Numbered from the stretch's first letter, positions 9,424 through 20,101 are shown. The stretch: DNA of 37,523 nucleotides from Chara braunii (GCA_003427395.1 BFEA01000511.1:294379-331901), one strand, 5' to 3'. Numbers and translations: made by a program. Notes: generated from the sequence alone by a model not told the origin.

Positions 9424-9588
9424 GGAGGAGGGCTAACCCAGAGGCAGTGCTCCAATGACATTCTTCTCACTGTTGTGGCCATTGGATCGTTTGCAACTTG
9501 AATCTGATTTCAAGTTGCAAACGATCCAATGGCCACAACAGTGAGAAGAATGTCATTGGAGCACTGCCTCTGGGCCAGCCCTCCTCCA
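9424..9588. repeat. near-perfect 79-bp snap-back palindrome
   Basis: Arm 9424-9502 is the inverse complement of 9509-9588 except for about two mismatches (GGCTAACCCA against GGCTGGCCCA). The loop is only about 6 bases. The right arm continues into the tRNA-headed unit at 9590-9660, so the left arm looks like an inverted copy of that unit's flank. A transcript would fold into a long hairpin. Confidence 0.9.
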
Positions 9589-9589
9589 T

Positions 9590-9660
9590 GCAAGTATGGA
9601 CTCGAACCAATGACCTCGGTCCCAAGAGCAAAGTATCATAACCACTACAGCCAGGACACA
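9590..9660 (-). mobile_element. tRNA-derived SINE head, family 2, copy 1
   Basis: On the minus strand TGGCTGTAGTGG (A-box-like) is followed by TTGGTTCGAGTCC (B box), then CATGGAGGAGGGC. The same arrangement recurs at 9905-9980. Confidence 0.55.
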
Positions 9661-9904
9661 GTGTTCAAAAGTGGAACCATACCGACCATGATATCCGCCG
9701 GACCCCTGCAAGGCTGTAGCGTCCACACTCAAGACACACCACACACAACACCACATGGATGCTGGCAATCACCGCACACATTGCTCCAAGTAGCACATGA
9801 CCCCGAATAAGTAGTATAGCCCGCTCACTTATGTAGGACTTTAACTGCCCGCCAGTTCATGGCAGCTTTCCATTGTCATTGGATCAGTACCTCTGAGCCT
9901 TAGC

Positions 9905-9980
9905 CCTCCTCCATGCAAGGACGGACTCGAACCGGTGACCGCGGCCTCAAGAGCCAAGTATCGTAATAACTGTCACCGTT
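9905..9980 (-). mobile_element. tRNA-derived SINE head, family 2, copy 2
   Basis: On the minus strand the B box CCGGTTCGAGTCC and the downstream words CTTGCATGGAGGAGGGCT match copy 1. The shared ..ATGATACTTTGCTCTTG-type segment before the B box supports common origin. The flank CCTCTGAGCC also parallels CCTCTGGGCC beside copy 1. Confidence 0.55.
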
Positions 9981-10189
9981 TTTTTTCTTTCTTTCTAACA
10001 CACCATTACCTTTTTCAGCTGCCGTTGGTGAGCCTGAAATTGACCTGCACACCAAAAAAAACAAGAACCACCAGTGCAGACCTGATTTTGGCTGTTGCCG
10101 CCAGCCACTTCGGTCCGGTACCCAATCATCGAAAGCTGCCCGTGTTATCCAGCGCGTCTTTGTTTTCCAGGCGGGGAAAACTACTGTTG

Positions 10190-10763
10190 AGGCTGGGACC
10201 CCACTGCGGTGGATGGAAAAGACGTTTGGCCACGAAAAGAGGGCAAGTCATTTCGGAAAGTTGGAAAGTAACTTTTCCGGGACCCCATCGCAGAGTACGT
10301 GCGGCAAAGCGGTTTTGTTGTTTGTCCGTAAGAGGAAAGGTCCGTGGGTAGTGGCCAAAAAAGGAAAGTGTTGGGGTGTCCAGGAGGCCATGACTGGACC
10401 TGAGGAACCGGCCGTGGCGTGGTTTGTGGGTGACACAGGGCGGATGATGCATGGGCAGACACTCTATGGTCCGACAATGGGACCTGACCTTGGAAAAGTT
10501 GATGATGGCACCCACAGCCATCCTCTGCTTTCGGCACAATTTCATGGCGGAATTTTCTCCTGTCAGTTTTTTCCAGACAGCAGACAATGTGAAAACGTCG
10601 ACACACCATCTTCCAGGCCACAAAACGCAGGCTGTGGTGTCCTGGAAAACAGTCTTTGGAAGACATTTCGGCTTTTCCAGAACCCTTTCTGCGAGGTGCG
10701 GGGTCCCACAAACACTTCCGTGGCAAACTTTTTCCTTTCCGCATCCCCGTGGGGTACCAGCCT
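10190..10763 (+). mobile_element. TIR DNA element (AGGCTGGGACCCCAC family), left copy
   Basis: It starts AGGCTGGGACCCCAC and ends near GTGGGGTACCAGCCT, so the ends are inverted repeats. The interior carries many TTTTCC-GGACCCCA modules. Long reading frames here on both strands are by-products of this repetitive sequence, since an inverted copy (10913-11491) yields the same peptide from the other strand. No transposase is recognised, so it is non-autonomous. Confidence 0.65.
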
Positions 10764-10912
10764 AAGGGGTGGACCCCACAGGACCGCGGAAAGGAAAAAC
10801 TTTGCCGCGAAACGTTTTCCAGGACCCCACAGCCTGTCGCAAATGTCCAGGAAAAGGTGAAATTTCTTCCACAAACCCTTTTCCAGGACCCCACCGCCAG
10901 CTGCAACGAGTT

Positions 10913-11491
10913 AGGCTGGGACCCCACAGGGATGCCGAAAGGAAAAAGTTTGCCGCGGAAGTGTTTCTGGGACCCCACACCCTGCAGAAAAGGTTCTCGA
11001 AAAGCCGAAATGTCTTCCAAAGACTGTTTTCAGGGACCCCACAACCCGCATTCTGTGGCCTGGAAGATGGTGTGTCGACGTTTTCACATCATCTGCGGTC
11101 TGAAAAAGGCTGACGGGAGGAAATTCCGCTGTGAAATTGTGCTGAAAGCAGAGGATGGCCGTGGGTGCCATCGTCAACTTTTCCAAGGTCAGATCCCATT
11201 GTCGGACCATCAAGTGTCCGCCCATGCAGCATCCGCCTTGTGTCACCCACAAACCACGCCACAGCGGGTTCCTCACGACCAGTCACGGCCTCCTGGACAC
11301 CCCAACACTTTCCTTTTTCGGCCACTACCCACGGACCTTTCCTCTTACGGACAAAAAACAAAACCGCTTTGCCGCGAAACGTCCTCTGCGATGGGGTCCC
11401 AGAAAAGTTACTTTTCAACTTTCCAAAATGACTTGCCCTCTTTTCGTAGCCAAACGTCTTTTCCATCCGCACCACGGTGGGGTCCCAGCCT
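10913..11491 (-). mobile_element. TIR DNA element, right copy, inverted relative to the left copy
   Basis: It begins AGGCTGGGACCCCAC and ends GTGGGGTCCCAGCCT. It is the inverse complement of 10190-10763 over nearly its whole length with point differences. The two copies face each other across about 150 bases (10764-10912) that carry further GGACCCCAC modules. Together they form an imperfect palindrome of about 1.3 kb. Confidence 0.7.
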
Positions 11492-11566
11492 TAGTTCATC
11501 ACACAATGAACAATGAAGCGAGTACTCTCACAAACAAGCAGAGCCTCACATGATAGTCCAATCTCT

Positions 11567-11567
11567 T

Positions 11568-11624
<57 letters not shown>

Positions 11625-11775
11625 TTTGTTTGTTTGTTTGTTTACAGTGAACAGCCCGAGTTGTGCTAGGGCCCTAGGGGTGCTGATAGGAGCAGGCACC
11701 ACTCGCACTTCCGGGGAGGCTCCATCTATTGGGTGGGACCAGCACCTGCTGGAACGCGGGTCCAGTGTCCACGTC
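11567..11775 (-). mobile_element. SINE-like unit, copy S3 (long form)
   Basis: A poly(T) tract of more than 50 bases, then (GTTT)n, is followed by a body with GGGTGCTGATAGGAGCAGGC, GAGGCTCCATCTATTGG and CCTGCTGGAACGCGGGTCC. The first part is shared with copy S5 at 35102 but is missing from S1, S4 and S6. This suggests long and short subfamilies. Confidence 0.5.
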
Positions 11776-11837
11776 AACTCAACCAAACGAAGCTTCAGTA
11801 CTTTGACAATGACGACTCAAAACAACGAGGCCTCACT

Positions 11838-12525
11838 ACTTTGACAGAGTACAGTAGTATTTTAACTTGATCAATGACATTTGATGACACAATCATACAG
11901 AACCACACCAAATCTTGCGAGGAGGAAGAAGAAGAAGTAGAAAAAATGAAGAAGAAAGAAGAAGAGGAGGGAAAGGAGGAGGGAAAGGAGGAGAGAAGAC
12001 GAAGAGGAAAAGAAATCGCGCCAGTGGTAAACTGAGGTAAAAAACCCAAACGCAACTTCATAGAGTACAGAGCATCTTGAAGTAACTCCTGTCGAAACAG
12101 ACGTTGGGCATCTGTGCGGCGTACGACCCTACTGGTTTCATCTGGTCGCCGTACCAGAATCATCAGGGGTCTTCTGTCGCCGTTTACCACTAAGCTACTC
12201 GATATAAAAATGAGCTACTAGATATAAAAATGGAAAGGCTAAGAGACCTCACTGTAGAAGCCTGACTGCTAATAATTGGTATCGGTAATACCAATGTACA
12301 ACTGTTACATCGGAAAGGTTCTGGAAGCCGGTCAGATTCATACTAACACTAGCAACTGTCGTTACTTTAACAAAACGCCGCCGCCAACCTGGCGCTCGGG
12401 GGCAAAAACATCATCCTCAACCAATACAGAAAAACACCGGCAATTCTCAAGGCAACCAATGCTGGAAAACCCTGACAACGACAACCCTTACTGCAATCGG
12501 TCCTTGGTTGAAATCCTCCTTAAAG
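11838..12525 (-). repeat. terminal repeat (pseudo-LTR) of the Penelope-like element, 3' of copy B
   Basis: It aligns in the same orientation with 33430-34095 over about 650 bases. Shared features include a GAGGAGGAAGAAGAAGAAG block, GCATC(C/T)TGAAGTAACTCCTGT, CAGAATCATCAGGGGTCTTC and ACAAAACGCCGCCGCCAAC. Here it lies just downstream of the minus-strand RT of copy B. At 33.4 kb it lies just upstream of ORF1 of copy 3. A sequence found both 5' and 3' of the coding region is what a pseudo-LTR of a Penelope-like element would look like. Confidence 0.65.
12117..12182 (-). ncRNA. candidate hammerhead ribozyme in the terminal repeat
   Basis: On the minus strand, which is the strand that encodes the RT, CTGATGA (12166-12160) is followed by helix II (TCTGG/CCAGA, 5 bp, 8-base loop), then GAAA (12139-12136). 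A short helix III (ACC/GGT, loop AGTAG) follows, and then C at 12125, the expected cleavage position. Distal helix I pairs CGGCG (12182-12178) with CGCCG (12121-12117) across an internal loop. A U-U mismatch closes helix II next to the core, and core-proximal helix I is weak. Hammerheads with short helix III are known from Penelope-like elements. The copy at 33707-33772 keeps CTGATGA but has lost the G of GAAA. Confidence 0.4.
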
Positions 12526-12539
12526 CATCACAGATAAAC

Positions 12540-13680
12540 ACACATTCTACTTGAATCCCGAGACCGAAAAACGATTCAGATTGGCGCTAATCCGGACCCA
12601 ACAAATCAGCACCAGAGTATCCCATCCTCTGTTCCCCGGTAACCACCGAACTCCACACACCACAGACTTCAGCACCGTGTGAGCCAAACAATTTGTCCCA
12701 GCAAGTAAGAAAGGGAACCCAATGGTCCCAACATTCGCTGCACTTCCGCGAAACATGGACCAGGCAGGAGTCAAAGTAATTATCGGGAGATCCACGGTGC
12801 CAGAGCTCAATCTTCAGAGATACCAGAAAAGACAACTCAGCACCCTTCACAGTAGTGAAAGTTCGAGCTCGGTGAAGGAAAGAACAGATAACAGCCAATT
12901 TCTGCTGCCTGCTGGAGTAGGAACTAAAAGCTTGCAGACTCTGGTAAACAAGTTCTCCATCAGCAACACATCTCTGATTCTTGTGCAGAGCCACACACTC
13001 AACGAGTCAACGGTTCTTTCGCATTTCATCAGTAGACAACCCAAAAAATCCCAGCTGTCACCCTGGTTGGTCTGTTCCAGACTCAAATTCTTGTCATAAC
13101 AGGCACAAAATCGTTCCAGCAATACAGTACCATGGGTAAACGATCCTTCATCATTCTTTTCACAAACAACAAACACGGACACATCATCCACAAGCCTAAA
13201 ATTGTGAAACCGTTTCACATCACAACCCAAAGAAGACAGAAAACGGAACTCATTGTAAGCACACAAGAGACACGTCAAGGCAGGACTCGACGGTTTTCCC
13301 ATGGGGATTCCTACCACCTGCGCAACAGCTGCCCAGTCACGGAGACAAAGGTATTGTCTAACTCGAATTTCACGAAGCTCATGATTGTTTCAAAGGAGAA
13401 ATGAAACCACCCTTTTTCCTTTTTACCCTTCACCAGTCGAGCCGATTTCCCACGAGCCCTAACAGCCACAGATTGACGCCTTCACTTGACCAATAGTCAA
13501 GAACCCAGGCCAAAGACTTCAAGATCGATGAGTGGGGTAGATTAGAGAACATTTCTTTGAAAAACGCTGTTGGGGCAAATACCGTTACAAAGGTATTTGC
13601 CGGGGTTGTTCAACATCGGACGCTGTCTGACCTTAACTTGATGGGATTGACGTCTGCCATAAGCCCATTCAGACCAAACC
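12540..13680 (-). pseudogene. reverse transcriptase of Penelope-like element, copy B (frameshifted)
   Basis: Read on the minus strand. A degenerate motif A (FFKEMFSNLPHSS) aligns with FDIKDMFARLSHHS of copy A; the catalytic Asp position reads Phe. A frame change is followed by RGKSARLVKGKKEKG and FVKFELDNTFVSVTG, then another frameshift near 13310. Motif B follows as VGIPMGKPSSPAL and motif C as RLVDDVSVF. A DKNLSLEQTNQGDSWDFLG segment corresponds to copy A motifs D/E. After one more frameshift near 12955, ELVYQSLQAFSSYSSRQQKLAV parallels the thumb of copy A. The reading ends at 12587, about 60 bases before the terminal repeat. Frameshifts and the lost Asp make it inactive. Confidence 0.75.
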
Positions 13681-14000
13681 TACGACTGAGAGAATGACTT
13701 TTTTGCTCGAGTCCGAACACCTGCGACATGATATAGCGCGATGCGATCGGTCACCAACCGCGAGGACGCAGGGACGTACGGGCATTGGAATACTAAGTCT
13801 AACTTTCATCTTACTTAAAATCAGCCGCGCGATTCAGAGCCTAAATAGCTAATAAGGACTGTCGCGTCAGGTGTGCGGCTACGACATAGAAGAGGGGAGT
13901 CGGCCCTATCGCAGGAGGAGGCCAGTAGGGCCTACCAAGCCATAGGCAGGCAGGGCGGCTGGGTGAGGCTCTTCTTATAGAAAAGCCCCTGCTCCTCTCA
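13680..14000. other. unassigned
   Basis: There is no recognisable reading frame or repeat. The 5' limit of retroelement copy B appears to lie near 13680. Confidence 0.3.
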
Positions 14001-14004
14001 TAGT

Positions 14005-14075
14005 AGGAGCTAGCCTAGTAGGTAATGAGCCCGTTTGATGTGTTGTGGGTATTAGGATCGAATCCAACATGATAC
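14005..14075 (+). mobile_element. tRNA-like SINE head
   Basis: CTAGCCTAGTAGGTAA (A-box-like) is followed about 36 bases later by AGGATCGAATCC (B-box-like). The stems do not form a full cloverleaf by eye. It may be a SINE head or a tRNA relic. Confidence 0.4.
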
Positions 14076-14175
14076 CCTATTGGCCATATCTCCTTTTGGA
14101 GCAGCAGTGGGCAAATGCAGTTTGGCGCTACCGATTTCGGCCGCGAGATCTTTACGATCGCGTGGTTGAAACTGG

Positions 14176-14237
14176 CCGCGCACAGATTAGCATGGCCCCT
14201 GCGCAAAGGATGACACGCATAAATCGATAAATGGCCA
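14176..14237 (+). pseudogene. U6 snRNA relic (3' part)
   Basis: GATTAGCATGGCCCCTGCGC, then GGATGACACGCA, AAATCG and AAATGG, follow the order and sequence of the conserved U6 catalytic core and 3' region. The invariant ACAGAGA box is reduced to ACAG before GATTAGC, one A is inserted in GCGCAAAGG, and no T-run terminator follows. It is therefore a truncated copy, probably a retro-inserted U6 or U6-chimeric fragment. Confidence 0.8.
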
Positions 14238-14294
14238 ACGCGGATTGCATTTCCTTAAGGCCGTGGATGAAAAGCCACGTAAAGTCACCTAACC

Positions 14295-15099
14295 NNNNNN
14301 NNNNNNNNNNNNNNNNNNNNNNNNNNNNNNNNNNNNNNNNNNNNNNNNNNNNNNNNNNNNNNNNNNNNNNNNNNNNNNNNNNNNNNNNNNNNNNNNNNNN
14401 NNNNNNNNNNNNNNNNNNNNNNNNNNNNNNNNNNNNNNNNNNNNNNNNNNNNNNNNNNNNNNNNNNNNNNNNNNNNNNNNNNNNNNNNNNNNNNNNNNNN
14501 NNNNNNNNNNNNNNNNNNNNNNNNNNNNNNNNNNNNNNNNNNNNNNNNNNNNNNNNNNNNNNNNNNNNNNNNNNNNNNNNNNNNNNNNNNNNNNNNNNNN
14601 NNNNNNNNNNNNNNNNNNNNNNNNNNNNNNNNNNNNNNNNNNNNNNNNNNNNNNNNNNNNNNNNNNNNNNNNNNNNNNNNNNNNNNNNNNNNNNNNNNNN
14701 NNNNNNNNNNNNNNNNNNNNNNNNNNNNNNNNNNNNNNNNNNNNNNNNNNNNNNNNNNNNNNNNNNNNNNNNNNNNNNNNNNNNNNNNNNNNNNNNNNNN
14801 NNNNNNNNNNNNNNNNNNNNNNNNNNNNNNNNNNNNNNNNNNNNNNNNNNNNNNNNNNNNNNNNNNNNNNNNNNNNNNNNNNNNNNNNNNNNNNNNNNNN
14901 NNNNNNNNNNNNNNNNNNNNNNNNNNNNNNNNNNNNNNNNNNNNNNNNNNNNNNNNNNNNNNNNNNNNNNNNNNNNNNNNNNNNNNNNNNNNNNNNNNNN
15001 NNNNNNNNNNNNNNNNNNNNNNNNNNNNNNNNNNNNNNNNNNNNNNNNNNNNNNNNNNNNNNNNNNNNNNNNNNNNNNNNNNNNNNNNNNNNNNNNNNN
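14295..15099. other. assembly gap (N run)
   Basis: 805 unresolved bases. Apparent long reading frames through it have no meaning. Confidence 0.99.

Positions 15100-15187
<88 letters not shown>
15100..15187. repeat. (AG)n microsatellite at the gap edge
   Basis: An uninterrupted AG repeat directly after the gap, similar in length to the one at the start of the window. The simple repeat probably caused the gap. Confidence 0.95.
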
Positions 15188-15189
<2 letters not shown>

Positions 15190-16750
15190 GGAAGTCTCCA
15201 CCTGACGACTGGCCTCACACTACTTCCATCCACAAGATGAGCAAAATCGAATGAATCTGCCGCTAGAACATGGAAATATACATCGCCACACACTACCCCC
15301 CCCCCTCATTGTAGTTACCACTCCATTATGTGCCCATTCGTTTCGGCGAACGGGTAGTAGGAGGAGTGGGCGCCCGTGTTGAATGGGCAGCTTGTTCGTT
15401 CAAGTCAGGTTTTTTTCCCTTTTTTTTTTTTTTTTTTCTGTTTCAAGTTCCCCTGGGGCCTCGTCCCACTACGTCCGATTTACGCTTGTGCTCCGCCGTT
15501 TTCGACCACGTGCGGCCGTCTGTGACATGCGTGAGTCGTTGATCATTTCGCCACTGCTAGTGTGGACTGTCTTTGTTTTCGTGGATGCAGCTTCCTGTCG
15601 GCCAGTATGATTTTTTTCTTAATCATTTGTTGGCCACTTTGCATTGGCGTGAAGCTTTAATACTATGGTTTTTTTAGGGGGGGGTGTTTTTGAATCTTCG
15701 CGCCTTGCTATTTTTTTCGCAGAAATTGAGAATATTGAGATTTCCGTGGAAGACTGCGAACAGGCCGGCGGGAAGGTCGCATGCAGATGTACCGGGTTGG
15801 TGGAAGTGTGGATGCATAGCGTTGGCCTTGTTTTCTTTGCATTTCTGAAAAAAAAAAAAAAAAAGATTCTTTATATGTTTTTTTTTTTTAAAGAAATGGT
15901 CGCCACACACCGTTTTACGCGATGCTAGTGGGTCGAGGCCCCTGATGCCGTTGGGGCAGCAGGGAAATGAAGACCTCGCGAGCTTGACTTTAGTTCGCCC
16001 TTGTGAAATGACAGAGGAAGGGGAGGCATCCTGTTCGTTTCAAACAACTGGCTGCCCCTCCCAGCGAAACAAGGTGACAGGAAAAAAATGGGGGGAAGAA
16101 AAAAGGAAAAAGAAAAAGGCGGAAGGGTTAGAAATGACCGTGAACGTGGTCGCGGTCGTGGGATAGGTGGAGGGGGTGGAAGGTTCTGGCAGGAGGAAAA
16201 TACTGCAACTGTTCATTTTGAACAGGTTGCAGCAAATGGCTGAATACAACCATTTTCATAAGCATGTGGCCTAGGGGATGCTTTTGGGTATTCAGGGTCT
16301 TGGTTCCCCTAGGGGAACATCAGGATTTTTGGCCCTTGATCGTGACTCAGATCAAGGGTCAAGGCCAATTGCGAAATTTGGAGTGTGGGCAAGGCAGCTG
16401 CCCACAGTCCGCAACTGGCTATAAAACCCAGCACTCCACCCATCAGCCTCACACTTGTGGCAGTGCTGCTGGGACATTCACTTGTGTGAATGCGGGTTGA
16501 CTGCTGCATGCTGCTGGAGGGGGGAGGAAGTGCTTCTTGGAGGAACAACTGCAGAACTTCTGCTTGAGGGAGAAGGTGGAGGTGCTGGCAGTCTGCAGGA
16601 AGGAGGAGCGAGGCAGCCATAGCCGACGTTGGGGTTACTCTGCGTCAGCGTTGGGCTGGTGTTGCGCCAGTGGGGCCTTCTTTGGTGGGGCCGGGTCATT
16701 CCACGCTGTGGCGGTGAGGCTGTGCCAAGGGCAAGCGCCGCGGCATGGCA
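15190..16750. other. unassigned, with short homopolymers and two small palindromes
   Basis: Poly(T) at 15421-15437 and poly(A) at 15849-15864 break the region. GTTCCCCTAGGGGAAC (16303-16318) is a perfect 16-base palindrome. It is followed by CCCTTGATC/GATCAAGGG, a 9-bp hairpin with an 8-base loop near 16332-16357. No gene is recognised. Confidence 0.4.
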
Positions 16751-16755
16751 TACTC

Positions 16756-17045
16756 CATTTAGTGGGGTTATGATGTCGAAATTGTACGGCGTCGACATTA
16801 TATATATATTTTTTACAAGCATTATGCTGCAAAGTTTGTGGCGCGTCCAGCAGCACTGAACTACAGCGATATGTTGTTCGTTTGGCGGTAGCAGCGTTAT
16901 ATTTAATGGGGTTATGATGTCCGATTTGCGGCGCGTCGATGACACTATTGTGGGGAAATGTTGCCGGTTTTAGCATGCGACGTCAACATTTTTTGTGTAT
17001 AGGGAGGTGTTGTCTAGTTGGCGGCACGTCAACGACTTTTGAGGG
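16756..17045. repeat. degenerate tandem repeat with GGGGTTATGATGTC / GGCGCGTC motifs
   Basis: TGGGGTTATGATGTC occurs at about 16762 and 16907 (period about 145). Each is followed by a GGCG(C/T)GTC-type word. Further TTTGTGGCGCGTCC and TTGGCGGCACGTCAACG words lie between and after. An AT-rich ATTATATATATATTTTT stretch follows the first. The function is unknown. Confidence 0.4.
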
Positions 17046-20000
17046 GAAGTGTGTCAGAGTTTTGTGGCACGGTGAATTGAAAGTGTGATCAGGCGGCAGT
17101 GCCACACGGCCGCCGTGGTACCGGCTTCGACGACGCGGCAAGCAATGGTCCTCCCTTGTTTTTTTTGTGGTGTGCAGCGGTTATGGTGGATCCAAGTGTG
17201 GCCTAGAGGTTGGGCTAGCGCTGGTGTACGATTGGGATTGTGCGACAGTGGTGCGTGGACCGACGACAAGAAGAGCGTAAGGAGTGAGTGCACACGACAG
17301 TGGTTATTGGGGCTCGCGGCACATGCGGTTTTCAGCCAGGGCGACCTTTTGTTTTTGTGGCGCTCAGTGCGAGTGGTTTTGAGTTCCAGACCTCTGGTAT
17401 TACGGGCGATGGTGCGAGACTGCATTGGGACCAGGTGAGACTGATTATGAGATCGGGACAGACATGTTGGTATGGTTATTGTGAGCGGACGTGGTGATTG
17501 GAGGCGGCGTGAACTTGCAATTGGTTGGGGAGTATCCTTGGTGGGTAAAGTACAGTTGGGACTGTGTTGGGACATTTGGGACCGGTCTAAGCAGAGATCA
17601 GTTTGAGACATTGGGATCATGTGAAAACTCATTTGTAAGGACACCCTCCTGGAGGACTACCTCGCTTGAGTTATGTTGTGGCCCAACCTCTGCTCATTTG
17701 AACACTTGGAGGAGAGGTGGACCGTCGTTCAGTGGAATGGCCACAACTTGTGGAGTTGTGGCCTCATAAGTGTGAACTTCAACGACAATTAACTTTTATC
17801 TGATTGGAGTATTACTCGGATTTCTTAAGTGAGTCAGACTAAACTTCACTTATGGTCAGTTGAATGACTCAGATTTCCCTTCACACCTGTGTGATCCCGC
17901 ACTTTGCTTGATCCTGTTTGTTTCGAATGTTCAAAAGAAAAGGTGGAGTAAAGTTGTGTGAGTTATGCATGTGAACGGAAAGGTCTCACTCGAGTATGAG
18001 ATTGTACTGGTTTTCTCTTGAACTTGTTGTTTTTGCGTGTTGCGCATGTAGGTAGACGACCGTAGAAGGATGCTTGTAAAGGAGATTGATTATGCCTTTT
18101 TGAGATGAAGAAAATAATTGTTTTTTTTCTACCTTTCGTCTGCCTGCATGTTAAAAGCGCTTGTGTTTTGAAATAAATAATTTCGATGGGTACCGTGAAA
18201 GAATTTTGTAAATATAATGAAGATAAAGATAGTCAGACCTAATATTTTCTAGGGAATGACCCTTTTACCCCGAATGACCTTATCTATCTGTACCTGGCCA
18301 AATGATTCTCATTTTTTATCTCCTCTGATTTTCTTTGTATAAGTGACCCTGAACTTAGGAGAAATGAGAATGACTGGAAGTTACTTGCAGTGGACACATT
18401 TTTTTTCTCTAGGGAACATATGGGGCGGGGATTCGTTGCTTTAGGAGCCGACCCTGTTATCGACCCAGAGTGGACCATTCTACAGGGGGTACTTTGCCAA
18501 TTAGGTGGAGACGGTCCGACTTTTGAGATCCTTATGCTCGGGCGAGGAGGAGGAGTACCCTAAACTAGTTCTTATCGAGAGAGGCATGCAACATTTCAAG
18601 CAATACACATGATCAAGAATCATCCGCAAAGCAGTCTGTCATCCAAAAAAGATTGGGAACGTATGAAGACGAGTGTGTGCGTGCCTAATCTTAGGTCGGT
18701 GGAAGGGTGAAATTAATGATTTTGACAACGTGTCTCATCAAGTCAAAATTGAGGCAGTCTGACTACCTTGTCGGCTGCATTAATGTTATTGTCTGTAACC
18801 ATTTTTTTGTTGGTGGTTGTATGATTGTTTTGTAGAGATTGACCCGGGGTGGTTGAATTTTTTTTTATCTTGTATTATCGGATGTACCGTATGATAATTC
18901 AAATTCTTTCAGTTATCATTTTAGATTGGATGTATATTTTTATCAACTACAGTTGATTCCTTTTTTATGTAGTCATGTATGGTTATTATAACTTTTTTTT
19001 TTTTTTTATATCGAAGGGACTAGGATTGAGCTATGGGTTTCACGCTTGGTTGAGACCATCTTAGTCAACCGACGTCGATTTCGTTCTTAGGAGATCAGCG
19101 CCCTAAGGGACGGACGACGTTCCGGTCCACTTAGTGTTTAACCAAACAAATTTATACTACAACGAATGAGCAAACGCCCTCGGTTGATCTACCTCTGCGA
19201 TTGCATCTTAAAACTTTCACGTAGGTCAGTAGCTCTGTAGGGATACGCCCCTAAGGGTGGTGACAGCCCCTTAGGGAAGGAAAGTTTATGCCCCGCGAGA
19301 ACCTATCCTGTAGTAGGGGACCGTAGGATGTAAAGTTGGCGCACCCGGCTAGAGCGGCGAAGGGACAACGAGACCTTGTCCGCCATAGCGGTTCGCAGGG
19401 TTATTTTACGTCGTTCCCAAGTTTTCTCTCGTATTGTTTTGTTTTACTCTTGCGTGACATGTCCGGGAGGGTTCTCGCCTTTGTGAAAAAGGCGGAAGCC
19501 GATGCGCTCGACAATGCACCAACCATATATACTGCCCTTTCTTCAGCGTAATGTGAACCCGTTGCAAACTATCAATCAAGTCCTTCGTACTCCTCACGTT
19601 GAAGTTCACTCGGTCAGTAACTCCCAAAACAACTGATTGACGACTTTCGACATCCGCTTGCTTCCTAGAGCCGAACATTCAGAATATGATGGACAAATGG
19701 GGCACCGTCTCGAAATATCCTTATGCTTTGGTATACAGTATGCCCTTCCAAATGACCCGTTCCTCGCCCACTTCCCAACTTATTAGAGATCCTGCTTCGT
19801 ATAAGCTTTTTTGCTTCACCAAAGAACATCCTCCTCAGATATATGACACCTTAAAAACGCGGATTGTTCAAGAAAAGTTTTGAAAGACTCGGACCAGACA
19901 TATAAATGAGTGGACAACAAATGTAGGTATCTCCTATGTTGTGGTCAACAGGGCTACACATTAGGTCATCAAGACGTTTCTTCTGCAACATAATATCCTC
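17046..20000. other. unassigned
   Basis: Several reading frames of 60-196 codons overlap on opposite strands (for example 17644-17054 on minus against 17085-17438 on plus). None has a recognisable motif or repeat homology inside this window. AT-rich sequence dominates 18.1-19.0 kb. Confidence 0.3.
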
Positions 20001-20039
20001 TACAGCGAAAGTGTTGGCAACACACTTCGTCAGCAAAAG

Positions 20040-20101
20040 ATCAGAAGAAGAAGAAGAAGAAGAAGAAGAAGAAGAAAAGAAAAAGCAGAAGAAGAAGAAG
20101 A
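20040..20101. repeat. (GAA)n microsatellite
   Basis: GAA/AGAAG repeats with a short GAAAAGAAAAAGCA interruption. It sits about 50 bases left of the DNA element starting at 20154. Confidence 0.9.

Noticed and set aside
10181-11516. Long reading frames (279 codons minus, 286 codons plus) sharing a peptide starting MEDISAF
   Set aside because: They are the same repeat sequence read from two inverted copies of a non-coding TIR element. The peptides have no domain character and overlap other frames.
14152-15293. Three reading frames of 324-349 codons
   Set aside because: They run through the N gap and the (AG)n repeat and are artefacts.
17054-17644. 196-codon minus-strand reading frame
   Set aside because: It overlaps a 117-codon plus-strand frame, is rich in Ser/Thr/His/Pro, and has no motif. 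Either could be chance in GC-balanced sequence.
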